This document shows, piece after piece, positions 33,330-43,359 of a stretch of 64,000 nucleotides of DNA. The notes under the pieces were generated by a model. The model did no database searches, had not been told where the DNA came from, and saw nothing but the letters and a program-made list of their open reading frames with translations. Source of the stretch: Egaibacter sp046050465 (GTDB lineage Bacteria > Pseudomonadota > Gammaproteobacteria > Burkholderiales > Burkholderiaceae_C); NCBI GenBank assembly GCA_046050465.1, contig JBJOPS010000036.1, forward strand, positions 1 to 64,000, given 5' to 3'. Every line of letters begins with the position of its first letter. Within the stretch, counting starts at the first letter, position 1. Made by a program: the position numbers and the translations under genes.

Positions 33330-34844
33330 CTAGGGCTTTGGATAACGGGCCCGCCGCTCCAGGTCATCCAGATTGATGTGGTTGCGCATGTACTGCTGGC
33401 TGGCGTCTACAAACGGCTGGTGGTCCCAGCTGGTGAGCTTGCCCTTGGTCAGCGCGCCGTCCACAAAGCGGCGGCGGCGCTGGCTGGCCAGCACCTGGGC
33501 GTGCAGGGTGGGCATATCCCAGCGCTCGGTGACCTCTGTCAAGAAGCCGGCCATCAAGTCCTTGTGCGCGGGCGATGAGGCGAGGTTGGTCAGCTCATCC
33601 GGATCGCTCTTCACGTTGAACAGCAGGCTCGGGTCCCGGTCGGAATAGATGAACTTGAAGTCACCCCGGCGGATCATGATCAGCGGTGCATTGGTGCCCT
33701 CGGCCATGTATTCGCCGATGACTTCATCGTGCCCTTTGCTGCCCTGCAGGTGGGGCACGAGCGAACGGCCATCCAGCGGCAGCGAGGCATCCAGACTGCC
33801 ACCAGCCAGTTGCACAAACGTGGGCAGCAGGTCGATGGTGGACACGCTGGCGGCCACTTTGCCCGCCGCAAACCGGCCCGGCGCGTGAATCACCATCGGC
33901 ACGCGCGCGGCCATCTCATACCAGTGCATCTTGTACCAGAGTCCGCGTTCGCCCAGCATGTCGCCGTGGTCGCCCGAGAACACGATGATGGTGTCGTCAC
34001 CCAGGCCGCAGTCGTTCAGGGTCTTGACCAGTTTGCCAATATTGGAATCGATGTAGCTGCAGGCGCCGAAGTAGGCGCGACGCGCTTTTTTGATGGCTTC
34101 AGGCGGCATCGTCTGGCCCCACAGATCGATGACCTTGAGGATGCGCTGCGATTGTGGGTCTTGCTGGTCCTGCGCGATGAAATTGCGTGGCAGGGGCACG
34201 TCATCGTCGTTGTACAAATCCCAGAACTCGGCCGCAATGGTGTACGGGTCGTGCGGGTGGGTCATCGACACGGTCAGGCAAAACGGCTGCTCCGGCGTAT
34301 TGCGCACGTGGTCATACAAATACTGGTTCGCGCGAAACACCACTTCATCATCGAAGTCGAGCTGGTTGGTGCGCACACACGGCCCGGCCTGCAAGACGGA
34401 AGACATGTTGTGGTACCAGCTGGCCCGCACATCGGGCTCGTCCCAATTCACGGCCCAACCGTAGTCGGCGGGGTAGATGTCGCTGGTCAGGCGTTCTTCA
34501 TAGCCGTGCAACTGGTCCGGGCCACAGAAATGCATCTTGCCGGACAGGGCGGTGCGGTAGCCCAGGCGGCGCAGGTAATGGGCGTAGGTGGGTACATCGG
34601 CCGCGAAATCGGCGGCGTTGTCATAAGCGCCAATTTTGGAGGGCAACTGGCCGCTGACCAGGCTGAAGCGCGAGGGCGCACACAGCGGGCTGTTGCAATA
34701 GGCCGAGTCAAACACCACGCCGCTGGCTGCCAGCTGGCTCAGGTGCGGCATTTTGATGGGTGAGGCGGGGTCGTGCAGCGGCAACAAGGGCGCCGCCATC
34801 TGGTCGGCCATGATGAACAGAATATTGGGACGCTTGACTGCCAT
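33330..34844 (-). CDS. betC: Choline-sulfatase-like sulfatase
   Basis: This 504-residue type I sulfatase has the modification motif CAPSR with C55, which is converted to formylglycine. The metal-binding NILFIMADQ start and the FSGDHGDMLGERGLWYK block are also present. YCNSPLCAPSRFS and GKMHFCGPDQLHGYEERL match the choline-sulfatase (BetC) branch, which releases choline for use as an osmoprotectant precursor or carbon source. The ATG at 34844 has AGGAG upstream; longer forms are unlikely. No other bet gene is present, so specificity is inferred from sequence. A palindrome lies just upstream. Confidence 0.8.
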   Translation of the reverse strand: MAVKRPNILFIMADQMAAPLLPLHDPASPIKMPHLSQLAASGVVFDSAYCNSPLCAPSRFSLVSGQLPSKIGAYDNAADFAADVPTYAHYLRRLGYRTALSGKMHFCGPDQLHGYEERLTSDIYPADYGWAVNWDEPDVRASWYHNMSSVLQAGPCVRTNQLDFDDEVVFRANQYLYDHVRNTPEQPFCLTVSMTHPHDPYTIAAEFWDLYNDDDVPLPRNFIAQDQQDPQSQRILKVIDLWGQTMPPEAIKKARRAYFGACSYIDSNIGKLVKTLNDCGLGDDTIIVFSGDHGDMLGERGLWYKMHWYEMAARVPMVIHAPGRFAAGKVAASVSTIDLLPTFVQLAGGSLDASLPLDGRSLVPHLQGSKGHDEVIGEYMAEGTNAPLIMIRRGDFKFIYSDRDPSLLFNVKSDPDELTNLASSPAHKDLMAGFLTEVTERWDMPTLHAQVLASQRRRRFVDGALTKGKLTSWDHQPFVDASQQYMRNHINLDDLERRARYPKP

Positions 34845-34855
34845 GACCGCTCCTG

Positions 34856-34880
34856 AATAACTGATTGACAAGCAGTTATT
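34856..34880. promoter_or_regulatory. Palindrome upstream of betC, candidate operator
   Basis: AATAACTG (34856-34863) and CAGTTATT (34873-34880) are perfect reverse complements separated by 9 bases, 12 bp before the betC start. The shape (AT-rich ends, T-N11-A present) suits a LysR- or TetR-type regulator. No regulator gene is adjacent. Confidence 0.5.
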
Positions 34881-34991
34881 GTGAACGCACGGCTGTGGCC
34901 CGGTACCCTTTGCCAACGACCTCGACTGGCCCACGAACGCCCTCGCGCTCACCCGTGAACACGGGATAAGCACCTGGTGATCAACCGGAAA

Positions 34992-36173
<1,182 letters not shown>

Positions 36174-36292
36174 TTAATAAACTCCAGTTGTTGTTTCAAA
36201 GCACACGTTTTGCGTTGCCTTGAGCGTTGGAGCCTTCAGCGAACGCTTTAGCAGATTTATTTTTCGGGCTGTTCATTAAGATACAAGCTCTT

Positions 36293-36324
36293 GTCGCCCT
36301 GCAAGTAGTTCATAACTCGGCGAC
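36293..36324. other. Hairpin in the metK/acyltransferase divergent region
   Basis: GTCGCC (36293-36298) pairs with GGCGAC (36319-36324), and AGTT-CAT-AACT forms an inner stem. It lies 22 bp before the acyltransferase ATG, which lacks a clear ribosome binding site. Function is unknown. Confidence 0.3.
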
Positions 36325-36345
36325 GACTTTATTCTACCAACTCGC

Positions 36346-37176
36346 ATGTCTTTGCTGTTCAGGCTTTTTTCACACTTTCCCTTGTTCTGTTTGCATGTCA
36401 TGGGTTGGGGTTTGGGCTGGCTGGCTTACGGTTTGTCGCCCCAATACCGTCGGCGTTTTGTGGAAAACGCTGCATTGGCCGGGTATGGCGCGGAACAGGT
36501 GCGTGGCGCCATCGGGCAGGCGGGGCGTATGGTTGCGGAGTTGCCACGGCTCTGGATGGGAGCACCCATGCATTGCAAATGGGACAACGATGCGGCCGTG
36601 GACAGGGCTTACGCGGCTGGGCAGGGGATTGTGTTTTTGACGCCACACATGGGCTGTTTCGAGATTTCCGCACAAAGCGCAGCCGAGCGTTATAGCGGGC
36701 GTTATGGCCCGATGACGGTGCTTTACCGGCCCGCCCGGCAGGTCTGGCTGGCCAAGGTGATGGCGTCAGCGCGCAACCGCCCGGGTCTGGAAACCGCACC
36801 GACCAACCTGGCCGGCGTGCGGCAAATGATCCGGGCGCTGCGCAATGGCCGGGCGGTGGGTTTACTCCCGGACCAGGTGCCGCCCGATGGCATGGGGCAA
36901 TGGGCGCCGGTTTTTGGCCGCAGGGCCTTCACCATGACCCTGGCGGCGCGCCTGGTGCAGCAAACCGGTGCCACGGTGCTGGTGGCCTGGGCCGAACGCC
37001 TCTCGTGGGGCCGGGGCTTTTGCATTCACGTGCGGGAACTGCCAGAGCCCCTTTCATCTGACCTGGACCGAGCCGTGGCCCAGATCAATCAGGCCATGGA
37101 ACAATTGATCCGCGAATGTCCGCAGCAATATTTGTGGGGCTATGCCCGCTACAAACAACCCAGACAGGAAAAGTGA
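36346..37176 (+). CDS. LpxL/HtrB-family lipid A acyltransferase, first copy
   Basis: This 276-residue inner-membrane acyltransferase has an N-terminal hydrophobic helix and the catalytic HxxxxE motif in TPHMGCFE. Supporting blocks are LYRPARQVWL, GRAVGLLPDQVP and the C-terminal PQQYLWGYARYK. Such enzymes add secondary acyl chains to lipid A (or, in related OlsA-like proteins, other lipids). It is followed 16 bp later by a second family member, so the two probably act in sequence on lipid A. Confidence 0.88.
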   Translation: MSLLFRLFSHFPLFCLHVMGWGLGWLAYGLSPQYRRRFVENAALAGYGAEQVRGAIGQAGRMVAELPRLWMGAPMHCKWDNDAAVDRAYAAGQGIVFLTPHMGCFEISAQSAAERYSGRYGPMTVLYRPARQVWLAKVMASARNRPGLETAPTNLAGVRQMIRALRNGRAVGLLPDQVPPDGMGQWAPVFGRRAFTMTLAARLVQQTGATVLVAWAERLSWGRGFCIHVRELPEPLSSDLDRAVAQINQAMEQLIRECPQQYLWGYARYKQPRQEK

Positions 37177-37192
37177 AAGAGAACCCCATTTC

Positions 37193-38077
37193 ATGTTGAG
37201 CCGTATCGGAATCGTCTTCATGCGCTTTCTGGGGCAGTTGCCATTGAGCTGGGTGCGTGCGTTGGGCTGGGCGCTGGGCTGGGCGCTTTTTGGCCTGGCG
37301 GCTGCGCGCAGGCATGTCGTGCGGGTGAATCTGCAACTGTGTTACCCGGAGCGTTCGTCCAGCCAAATTCGCTCACTGACCATTAGAACCTTCATTTATT
37401 TTGCACAGGCGTGGCTGGACCGTGGCTGGTTGTGGCACGGCTCGCCGCAAACTTTGCAGAAGAGGCTGCACATCACAGGCGCAAAAAACGAACTGGAAGG
37501 TCAGCAGCCAACCGTGATTTTTTCACCGCACTTTGTTGGACTGGATGCGGGCTGGACAGCGCTGACGCAACAGATTTCGCGCGAATTCACCACCATTTAC
37601 TCCAGCCAGTCTGACAAAGTTCTGGATGCCTGGATTCTGGCTGGGCGCCAACGGTTTGGCCAGTCCAGGTTGTTTGGCCGTGCAGATGGGGCCAAAAAAA
37701 TCGTTTCTGCCCTGCGCCGTGGTGCGCCTTTGTACCTGTTGCCAGACATGAACTTCAGTCTGGAAGAGTCGGTTTTTGTGCCGTTTTACGGCGTGTTGAC
37801 TTCGACTTTGCCTTCACTGTCCCGCTTCGCCAGGCTGGGTGGTGCCAAAGTGGTGCCGGTGGTGACCCGCATGACGGACCGGGGTTATGACGTGCGCATT
37901 CTGGCTGCCTGGCAGCGTTATCCGACGAATGACCTGGAAGCGGATGCTGCCTACATGAACGAATGCCTGCAAGACTACATCGATGAAATGCCTGCCCAGT
38001 ACTACTGGGTGCACAAGCGTTTCAAACTAAGGCCCGGCGGCGCACCGTCGGTTTACGCTGAAATAGATGGGAAATAG
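37193..38077 (+). CDS. LpxL-family lipid A acyltransferase, second copy
   Basis: This 294-residue protein is of the same family, with the active-site motif as HFVGLD (HxxxxD). Similar surrounding blocks are IYSSQSDKVLD, GAPLYLLPDMNF and the C-terminal PAQYYWVHKRFK. Asp in place of the Glu seen in the first copy suggests a different branch of the family, possibly with different acyl donor or position specificity. The ATG at 37193 is chosen because codons further upstream overlap the end of the first gene. Confidence 0.88.
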   Translation: MLSRIGIVFMRFLGQLPLSWVRALGWALGWALFGLAAARRHVVRVNLQLCYPERSSSQIRSLTIRTFIYFAQAWLDRGWLWHGSPQTLQKRLHITGAKNELEGQQPTVIFSPHFVGLDAGWTALTQQISREFTTIYSSQSDKVLDAWILAGRQRFGQSRLFGRADGAKKIVSALRRGAPLYLLPDMNFSLEESVFVPFYGVLTSTLPSLSRFARLGGAKVVPVVTRMTDRGYDVRILAAWQRYPTNDLEADAAYMNECLQDYIDEMPAQYYWVHKRFKLRPGGAPSVYAEIDGK

Positions 38078-38098
38078 GGCAAAAATATATGAAAATAA

Positions 38099-38147
38099 GG
38101 CTCTAGCCCCCGTGTTATATGCATGAGTAGCTATAAAATTAATAGCA
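38099..38147 (+). repeat. Dispersed palindromic element, copy 9 (intergenic)
   Basis: GGCTCTAGCCCCCGTG, ATATGCATGAGTAGC and hairpin GCTATAAAATTAATAGC. It sits between the convergent acyltransferase gene and engB. Confidence 0.88.
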
Positions 38148-38193
38148 TATAGCGACTGCTTGCGCTGACCTGCTTTACTACGACTCGACCGTC

Positions 38194-38901
38194 TCAAGGC
38201 GCTGCGGCAACGGCAGTCGAATCAACCGGGTGCGCCCACTTCCACAGCAGCTCGGCCACGTCATCAATACCGATTCGCTTGGTGGCCGAAAACAACCGTA
38301 CCTCACCGCCGCCAGCCTGCAGGTTCATGATGGACAGTGCTTTGGTTTGCTCCGTTTTGTTGAGCTTGTCAGCTTTGGTCAAAACAACCAGAAACTTCAA
38401 TCCTTCCGCCACGCGGGGGCGCACAACATCCAGCAGGATTTCATCCAGCTCGGTGAGGCCGTGGCGCGGATCACACATCAACACAATGCCTTTGAGGTTC
38501 TCGCGCGTCACCAGATAGTTGGCCATGACCTGCTGCCAGCGAATTTTGTCCTGCTTGGGCACGGCCGCATAACCATAACCCGGTAAATCGGCCAGCACGG
38601 CGTCGGTAACGCCCTGCTTTCCCAGAGAAAACAGGTTGATGTGCTGGGTACGCCCCGGCTTCTTGGACGCAAAAGCCAGCTGTTTTTGCTGGGTCAGTGT
38701 GTTGATGCAGGTGGATTTGCCGGCGTTGGACCGGCCCACAAACGCGATTTCAGGCACGTCAAGTGCTGGCAAAAAGTGCAGTTGCGGGGCTGTAGTCAGG
38801 AATTTGGCGGTGTGTAGCCAACCCAGTGCGATGGTGGCCGCGGTCTTCGCGTCCGTGCCGGTTTTGGTGCTTGCAGCCGGCGGCTTGTGGTTGGTAGTCA
38901 T
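38194..38901 (-). CDS. engB: Ribosome biogenesis GTP-binding protein EngB (YsxC/YihA)
   Basis: This 235-residue GTPase takes part in late 50S ribosome assembly. G-motifs are GRSNAGKST (G1), DLPGYG (G3) and TKADK (G4), in the EngB arrangement. The N-terminal ~45 residues are an Ala/Thr/Lys-rich extension before the conserved core. It is divergent from the cytochrome c4 gene with 93 bp between starts. Confidence 0.95.
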   Translation of the reverse strand: MTTNHKPPAASTKTGTDAKTAATIALGWLHTAKFLTTAPQLHFLPALDVPEIAFVGRSNAGKSTCINTLTQQKQLAFASKKPGRTQHINLFSLGKQGVTDAVLADLPGYGYAAVPKQDKIRWQQVMANYLVTRENLKGIVLMCDPRHGLTELDEILLDVVRPRVAEGLKFLVVLTKADKLNKTEQTKALSIMNLQAGGGEVRLFSATKRIGIDDVAELLWKWAHPVDSTAVAAAP

Positions 38902-38994
38902 TGTCTTAAAGGGGAAACCCGAGGCCGCATTGTAGAATCATGCTGTTTTCCCCGCCCCATTTCATTCGCCACGCTACTTGACACGTTCTATCCC

Positions 38995-39672
38995 ATGAAG
39001 TTGATTGCTCACTTGCTGATGGTTGCCTCACTGGCCGTATCCACCGTTTCTGCGTTTGCACAGGACGCCAAACCAGCTGCTGAAGCGGCGTCGGCTGCGG
39101 TGCATGCCAAGGCAGAGCCTGCAAAAATGGTGAAACCCGATCTGGCTAAAGGCGAAGCCAGCTTTACAGCTGTTTGCGCAGCCTGCCATGCCGCGGATGG
39201 CAACTCCGGTACCCCTGCCAACCCCAAACTGGCGCAGCAGCACCCAGAGTATCTGGTCAAGCAATTGCAGGAATTCAAATCGGGCAAACGGGCCAACGCG
39301 ATCATGAGCGGTTTTGCAGCAACACTGTCCGACGACGACATGCGCAACATTTCGTACTGGGTGGCGTCTAAAAAGAACAAGCCTGGTTTTGCCAAAGACA
39401 AGGAACTCGTCACCTTGGGCGAACGCATTTACCGCGGTGGTATCGCTGACCGTCAGATTGCCGCCTGCGCTGGTTGCCATAGCCCCAATGGGGCAGGTAT
39501 CCCGGCCCAGTACCCCCGCCTGGGTGGTCAGCATGCTGAATACGTAACCGCTCAACTGACCGCCTTTCGCGATGGCGTTCGCAAGAACAGTGTTCAGATG
39601 AGTCAGGTCGCCGCCAAGATGAATGATCGCGAGATCAAGGCCGTGGCGGATTACATCGCTGGTTTGCGCTGA
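38995..39672 (+). CDS. Cytochrome c4-type dihaem cytochrome
   Basis: This 225-residue periplasmic protein has a signal peptide cleaved near VSAFA-QD, then an Ala/Lys/Glu-rich linker and two class I cytochrome c domains. The haem motifs are CAACH and CAGCH, each with a distal Met-containing segment (GFAATL..., VAAKM). Cytochrome c4 passes electrons to terminal oxidases. The next genes, resB and ccsB, attach such haems. Confidence 0.93.
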   Translation: MKLIAHLLMVASLAVSTVSAFAQDAKPAAEAASAAVHAKAEPAKMVKPDLAKGEASFTAVCAACHAADGNSGTPANPKLAQQHPEYLVKQLQEFKSGKRANAIMSGFAATLSDDDMRNISYWVASKKNKPGFAKDKELVTLGERIYRGGIADRQIAACAGCHSPNGAGIPAQYPRLGGQHAEYVTAQLTAFRDGVRKNSVQMSQVAAKMNDREIKAVADYIAGLR

Positions 39673-39691
39673 TCTTTTTTCAACGAGAAAT

Positions 39692-39716
39692 CGAAAATTA
39701 GTTGAACTAATTTTCG
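39692..39716. promoter_or_regulatory. Perfect 11-bp-arm palindrome between cytochrome c4 gene and resB
   Basis: CGAAAATTAGT (39692-39702) and ACTAATTTTCG (39706-39716) around a 3-base loop. It is AT-rich with no U-run, and sits 18 bp before a GC-rich terminator. It could be an mRNA-end hairpin or a protein site for resB control. Confidence 0.45.
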
Positions 39717-39734
39717 GGAAATCAACCCTAGAAC

Positions 39735-39768
39735 GGGCGGGACTATCTGACGATACCCGCCCTTTTTG
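39735..39768 (+). terminator. Terminator between cytochrome c4 gene and resB
   Basis: GGGCGGG (39735-39741) pairs with CCCGCCC (39756-39762) and is followed by TTTTT. It separates the cytochrome gene from the resB-ccsB unit. Confidence 0.85.
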
Positions 39769-39791
39769 TTTGAGTTCACGACAATTCACCC

Positions 39792-41927
39792 ATGACAGTT
39801 TCCACCGAAGGTATTGAGGTCAAGTCCGGTTCACGCGCTTTGCGTGCAGCCGTGGAATTGCTCTCAAGCATGCGGTTCTCGATCTCGTTGCTGACCGTCA
39901 TTTGTATTGCGTCAGTAATTGGCACGGTTCTCAAGCAGCATGAGCCTATCAATAACTACGTTAACCAGTTTGGGCCTTTTTGGACTGAAGTGTTTGGCCG
40001 GGTCAGTTTGTATTCGGTTTACAGCGCCTGGTGGTTTTTGTTGATCCTGGCTTTTCTGGTCACCAGCACATCGCTTTGCATTGCGCGAAACGCCCCCAAA
40101 ATTCTGATCGATCTAAAGGCCTACAAAGAGAACATCCGTGAGCAAAGTCTGAAAGCATTTGGCCATCGCGCTGAAAGCACGCTTGACGAGGCGCCCGAGG
40201 CGGCAGCGCGGCGTCTGGGCGCGATGCTGGTCGGCGGTGGATGGAAAGTCAAATTGCAGCAGCGTGAAACGCCTTCGGGTGGCGGCTGGATGGTGGCCGC
40301 CAAAGCAGGCGCAGCCAACAAGCTGGGTTACATCGCTGCGCACAGTGCCATTGTTCTGGTTTGCCTGGGTGGCTTGCTGGATGGGGATTTGATCGTTCGC
40401 GCCCAGATGCTTTTCAACGGCAAGACAGCCTATTCGGGTGGCGGCATGATTGCCGACGTGAAGCCGGAGCATCGCCTGAGCGAGCGCAACCCGACATTTC
40501 GGGGCAACTTGCTGGTAGCTGAAGGTACACAGTCCAGCACAGCCATCTTGAATCAATCGGATGGCATCTTGTTGCAGGAGTTGCCATTTGCCATCGAACT
40601 CAAAAAGTTTGTGGTCGAGTTTTATTCCACCGGCATGCCCAAGCTGTTTGCCAGTGACATCATCATCCACGACAAGGAAACCGGCGAAAAGGTCCCGGCC
40701 CGTGTCGAAGTGAATCATCCGGCCAAATACAAAGGTGTCGAGATTTTCCAGTCGAGTTTTGACGATGGTGGTTCAACCATTCGCCTCAAGGCAATTCCCA
40801 TGAGTGCTGCCACCAAGCCGTTCGAGCTGGAGGGAGTAATTGGGGGCTCATCCCAGCTCACACGGGGTGCTGGAAATGCTGGCGACAAACTGACCGTCGA
40901 GTACACCGGTTTGCGGGTCATCAATGTTGAAAACTTCTCGGGCTCCGGCATGAACGACGGGCAGGGCGTGGACGTGCGCAAGGTTGATTTGCGGGAGTCG
41001 ATTCAGTCCCGGATGGGTGCAGCCAACAAAACGGCTACCAAGAAAGAACTGCGGAATGTCGGCCCCAGTGTGACGTACAAGCTGCGTGATGAGGCAGGCC
41101 AGGCGCGTGAATTTCATAACTACATGCTGCCTGTTGACACGGGTGACGGGGTTCCAGTTTTTTTGCTGGGTTTGCGGGATACGCCGGCTGAGCGGTTTCG
41201 CTACCTGCGGGTACCCGCGGATGAGCAGGGTTCCATGGATGAGTTTCTGCGGCTGAAAGCGGCCCTGGCAGACCCGGCGACCCGCAAGCAGGCCATTGAC
41301 CGGTATTCCGCGAAGGCGATTGACCAGTCCAAGCCGGAGCTGGCCCGGCAGCTGGCCGCGTCAGCCACGCGTGCGTTGGGCTTGTTTGCCGGCGACGAGG
41401 CCGGCAAGGATGGCAAACCCGTGGCAGGTTTGCAGGCCGTCGCTGATTTCATTGAGAGTAACGTGCCTGAAGCTGAGCGTGCCAAGGCCGGTGAAGTATT
41501 GATTCGTATCCTGAATGGCACGCTGTTTGAGCTGGTCCAGACAGCCCGCGCGAGCGCCAGCCTGCAACCACTGGAGCCCAGTGAAAAAAACCAGGCTTTC
41601 ATGACGCAGGCCGTGCTGGCTTTGAGTGATGCCAATGCTTATCCCGCGCCACTGGCGCTACAACTCTCGGACTTCACGCAGGTGCAGGCCAGCGTATTTC
41701 AGGTGGCACGTGCCCCGGGCAAGAATGTGGTCTATTTGGGGTGCCTCTTGCTCATTCTGGGTGTTTTTGCGATGCTGTATGTGCGTGAGCGACGTCTGTG
41801 GATCTGGCTGGCTCCCCAAGCCGATGGATCCTTGGCAACCATGGCTTTGTCCACCAACCGCAAGACCATGGATGGTGACCGCGAGTTTGAGCAGCTCAAA
41901 CTGAAACTGATTGGTGTGAAGGATTGA
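39792..41927 (+). CDS. resB: Cytochrome c biogenesis protein ResB (Ccs1)
   Basis: This 711-residue membrane protein of system II cytochrome c maturation works with CcsB/ResC to deliver haem and attach it to CXXCH motifs outside the membrane. It has N-terminal membrane helices (~25-50, 70-95 and ~180-200), a very long periplasmic domain and a final helix near 640-660 (VVYLGCLLLILGVFAMLYV). It starts with ATG and is followed 4 bp later by ccsB. Confidence 0.93.
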   Translation: MTVSTEGIEVKSGSRALRAAVELLSSMRFSISLLTVICIASVIGTVLKQHEPINNYVNQFGPFWTEVFGRVSLYSVYSAWWFLLILAFLVTSTSLCIARNAPKILIDLKAYKENIREQSLKAFGHRAESTLDEAPEAAARRLGAMLVGGGWKVKLQQRETPSGGGWMVAAKAGAANKLGYIAAHSAIVLVCLGGLLDGDLIVRAQMLFNGKTAYSGGGMIADVKPEHRLSERNPTFRGNLLVAEGTQSSTAILNQSDGILLQELPFAIELKKFVVEFYSTGMPKLFASDIIIHDKETGEKVPARVEVNHPAKYKGVEIFQSSFDDGGSTIRLKAIPMSAATKPFELEGVIGGSSQLTRGAGNAGDKLTVEYTGLRVINVENFSGSGMNDGQGVDVRKVDLRESIQSRMGAANKTATKKELRNVGPSVTYKLRDEAGQAREFHNYMLPVDTGDGVPVFLLGLRDTPAERFRYLRVPADEQGSMDEFLRLKAALADPATRKQAIDRYSAKAIDQSKPELARQLAASATRALGLFAGDEAGKDGKPVAGLQAVADFIESNVPEAERAKAGEVLIRILNGTLFELVQTARASASLQPLEPSEKNQAFMTQAVLALSDANAYPAPLALQLSDFTQVQASVFQVARAPGKNVVYLGCLLLILGVFAMLYVRERRLWIWLAPQADGSLATMALSTNRKTMDGDREFEQLKLKLIGVKD

Positions 41928-41931
41928 AACT

Positions 41932-43272
41932 ATGAACACGATGACCCAACCCGCTTCGCAGGCAACGACGATCACGTTGAACGAGAGCTTCATGTCCAGG
42001 CGAAACTGGTTCGACTGGGTATTTGCCGTCGTTGTGATGGCTGGTGGGCTGTTCGCGTTCTCGCGTTACAGCGCATTCATGGATGTCTATGAGAAAGGCA
42101 TTCTGCTCGGTGCCATGCCAGCCGTGATCTGGCTGGGCTGGTTCTGGCGCCCGGTGCGGCTTTTGCTGCTGGTGGTTGCGGGTTTTGCGCTAACGGGTAT
42201 CGCTTCCTATCAGGGTGACCTGGCGCGGGCAGAGACTGTGTTCTGGCTCAAATACTTCCTGTCCAGCCAGTCGGCCATTTTGTGGATGAGCGTGCTGTTT
42301 TTTATGGCCACGATTTTTTACGGAATCGGCACGTTTGCCAAAGGTCAGAGCGCCACGATGGAACTGATTGGCTCACGCATCACCTGGGTGGCGGTGGGCA
42401 TGGCATTGGTTGGTACCCTGGTGCGCTGGTATGAGGGATACCTGATTGGTTCCGACGTCGGGCATATTCCGGTGAGCAACCTGTACGAAGTATTCGTGCT
42501 GTTTTGCTGGATGACGGCTGCGTTTTATCTGTATTTTGAGGAGCGGTATGACACCCGTGCTCTGGGCGCGTTTGTCATGCTGATTGTGAGTGCTGCGGTC
42601 GGTTTTTTGCTGTGGTATTCAATTGTGCGCGGGGCGCATGAGATACAGCCACTGGTGCCCGCACTCAAGAGCTGGTGGATGAAGCTGCATGTTCCCGCCA
42701 ACTTCATTGGGTATGGCACTTTTGCACTGGCCGCCATGGTGGCATTTGCCTACCTGATCAAGCAACAGGAGACAGAGACCCGCTGGCACAAGCTGACACC
42801 ACTGTGGCTTTTGGGCATCGTGCTGTGTTTTCTGCCCTTGGTGTTTCGCAAGAGTTCGTCCGAGGCGGGTGGCTCTTACTGGATCGGCTACCTGGCGGTT
42901 TCGGCGGCTATCGTTGGCAGCATCCTGATGGGGCGCAAGCGTATTGCGTCGCGTTTGCCCAGCTTTGAAATTCTGGACGACGTGATGTACAAATCCATCG
43001 CAGTGGGTTTTGCCTTCTTCACCATTGCCACGGTGCTGGGGGCTTTGTGGGCGGCCGAGGCCTGGGGTGGTTACTGGAGCTGGGACCCCAAGGAAACCTG
43101 GGCATTGATCGTCTGGCTGAATTACGCCGCCTGGCTGCACATGCGGCTCATGAAGGGCCTGCGCGGCACCGTGGCAGCCTGGTGGGCGCTGGGCGGCCTG
43201 GCCGTGACGACCTTCGCTTTCCTGGGCGTCAACATGTTCCTCAGCGGCCTGCACAGCTACGGCGAGCTGTAA
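41932..43272 (+). CDS. ccsB: Cytochrome c biogenesis protein CcsB/ResC
   Basis: This 446-residue multi-span membrane protein has the haem-handling tryptophan-rich motif WGGYWSWDPKETWALIVWL near residue 375. With ResB it forms the system II cytochrome c synthetase. The N-terminal third contains additional helices beyond the CcsA core, as is usual for proteobacterial versions. Confidence 0.95.
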   Translation: MNTMTQPASQATTITLNESFMSRRNWFDWVFAVVVMAGGLFAFSRYSAFMDVYEKGILLGAMPAVIWLGWFWRPVRLLLLVVAGFALTGIASYQGDLARAETVFWLKYFLSSQSAILWMSVLFFMATIFYGIGTFAKGQSATMELIGSRITWVAVGMALVGTLVRWYEGYLIGSDVGHIPVSNLYEVFVLFCWMTAAFYLYFEERYDTRALGAFVMLIVSAAVGFLLWYSIVRGAHEIQPLVPALKSWWMKLHVPANFIGYGTFALAAMVAFAYLIKQQETETRWHKLTPLWLLGIVLCFLPLVFRKSSSEAGGSYWIGYLAVSAAIVGSILMGRKRIASRLPSFEILDDVMYKSIAVGFAFFTIATVLGALWAAEAWGGYWSWDPKETWALIVWLNYAAWLHMRLMKGLRGTVAAWWALGGLAVTTFAFLGVNMFLSGLHSYGEL

Positions 43273-43359
43273 AAAAGCGTTCGTCATGTTGTAAGAACGG
43301 CCCCGGTGGCACGACTACCCGGTAATTGAATAGTTTGCGCAGTTTGAAAGGGCCCAGAC

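Noticed and set aside
36174..36345. A SAM or SAH riboswitch upstream of metK.
   Set aside because: Short hairpins exist, but none of the conserved cores of the known SAM or SAH classes could be recognised.
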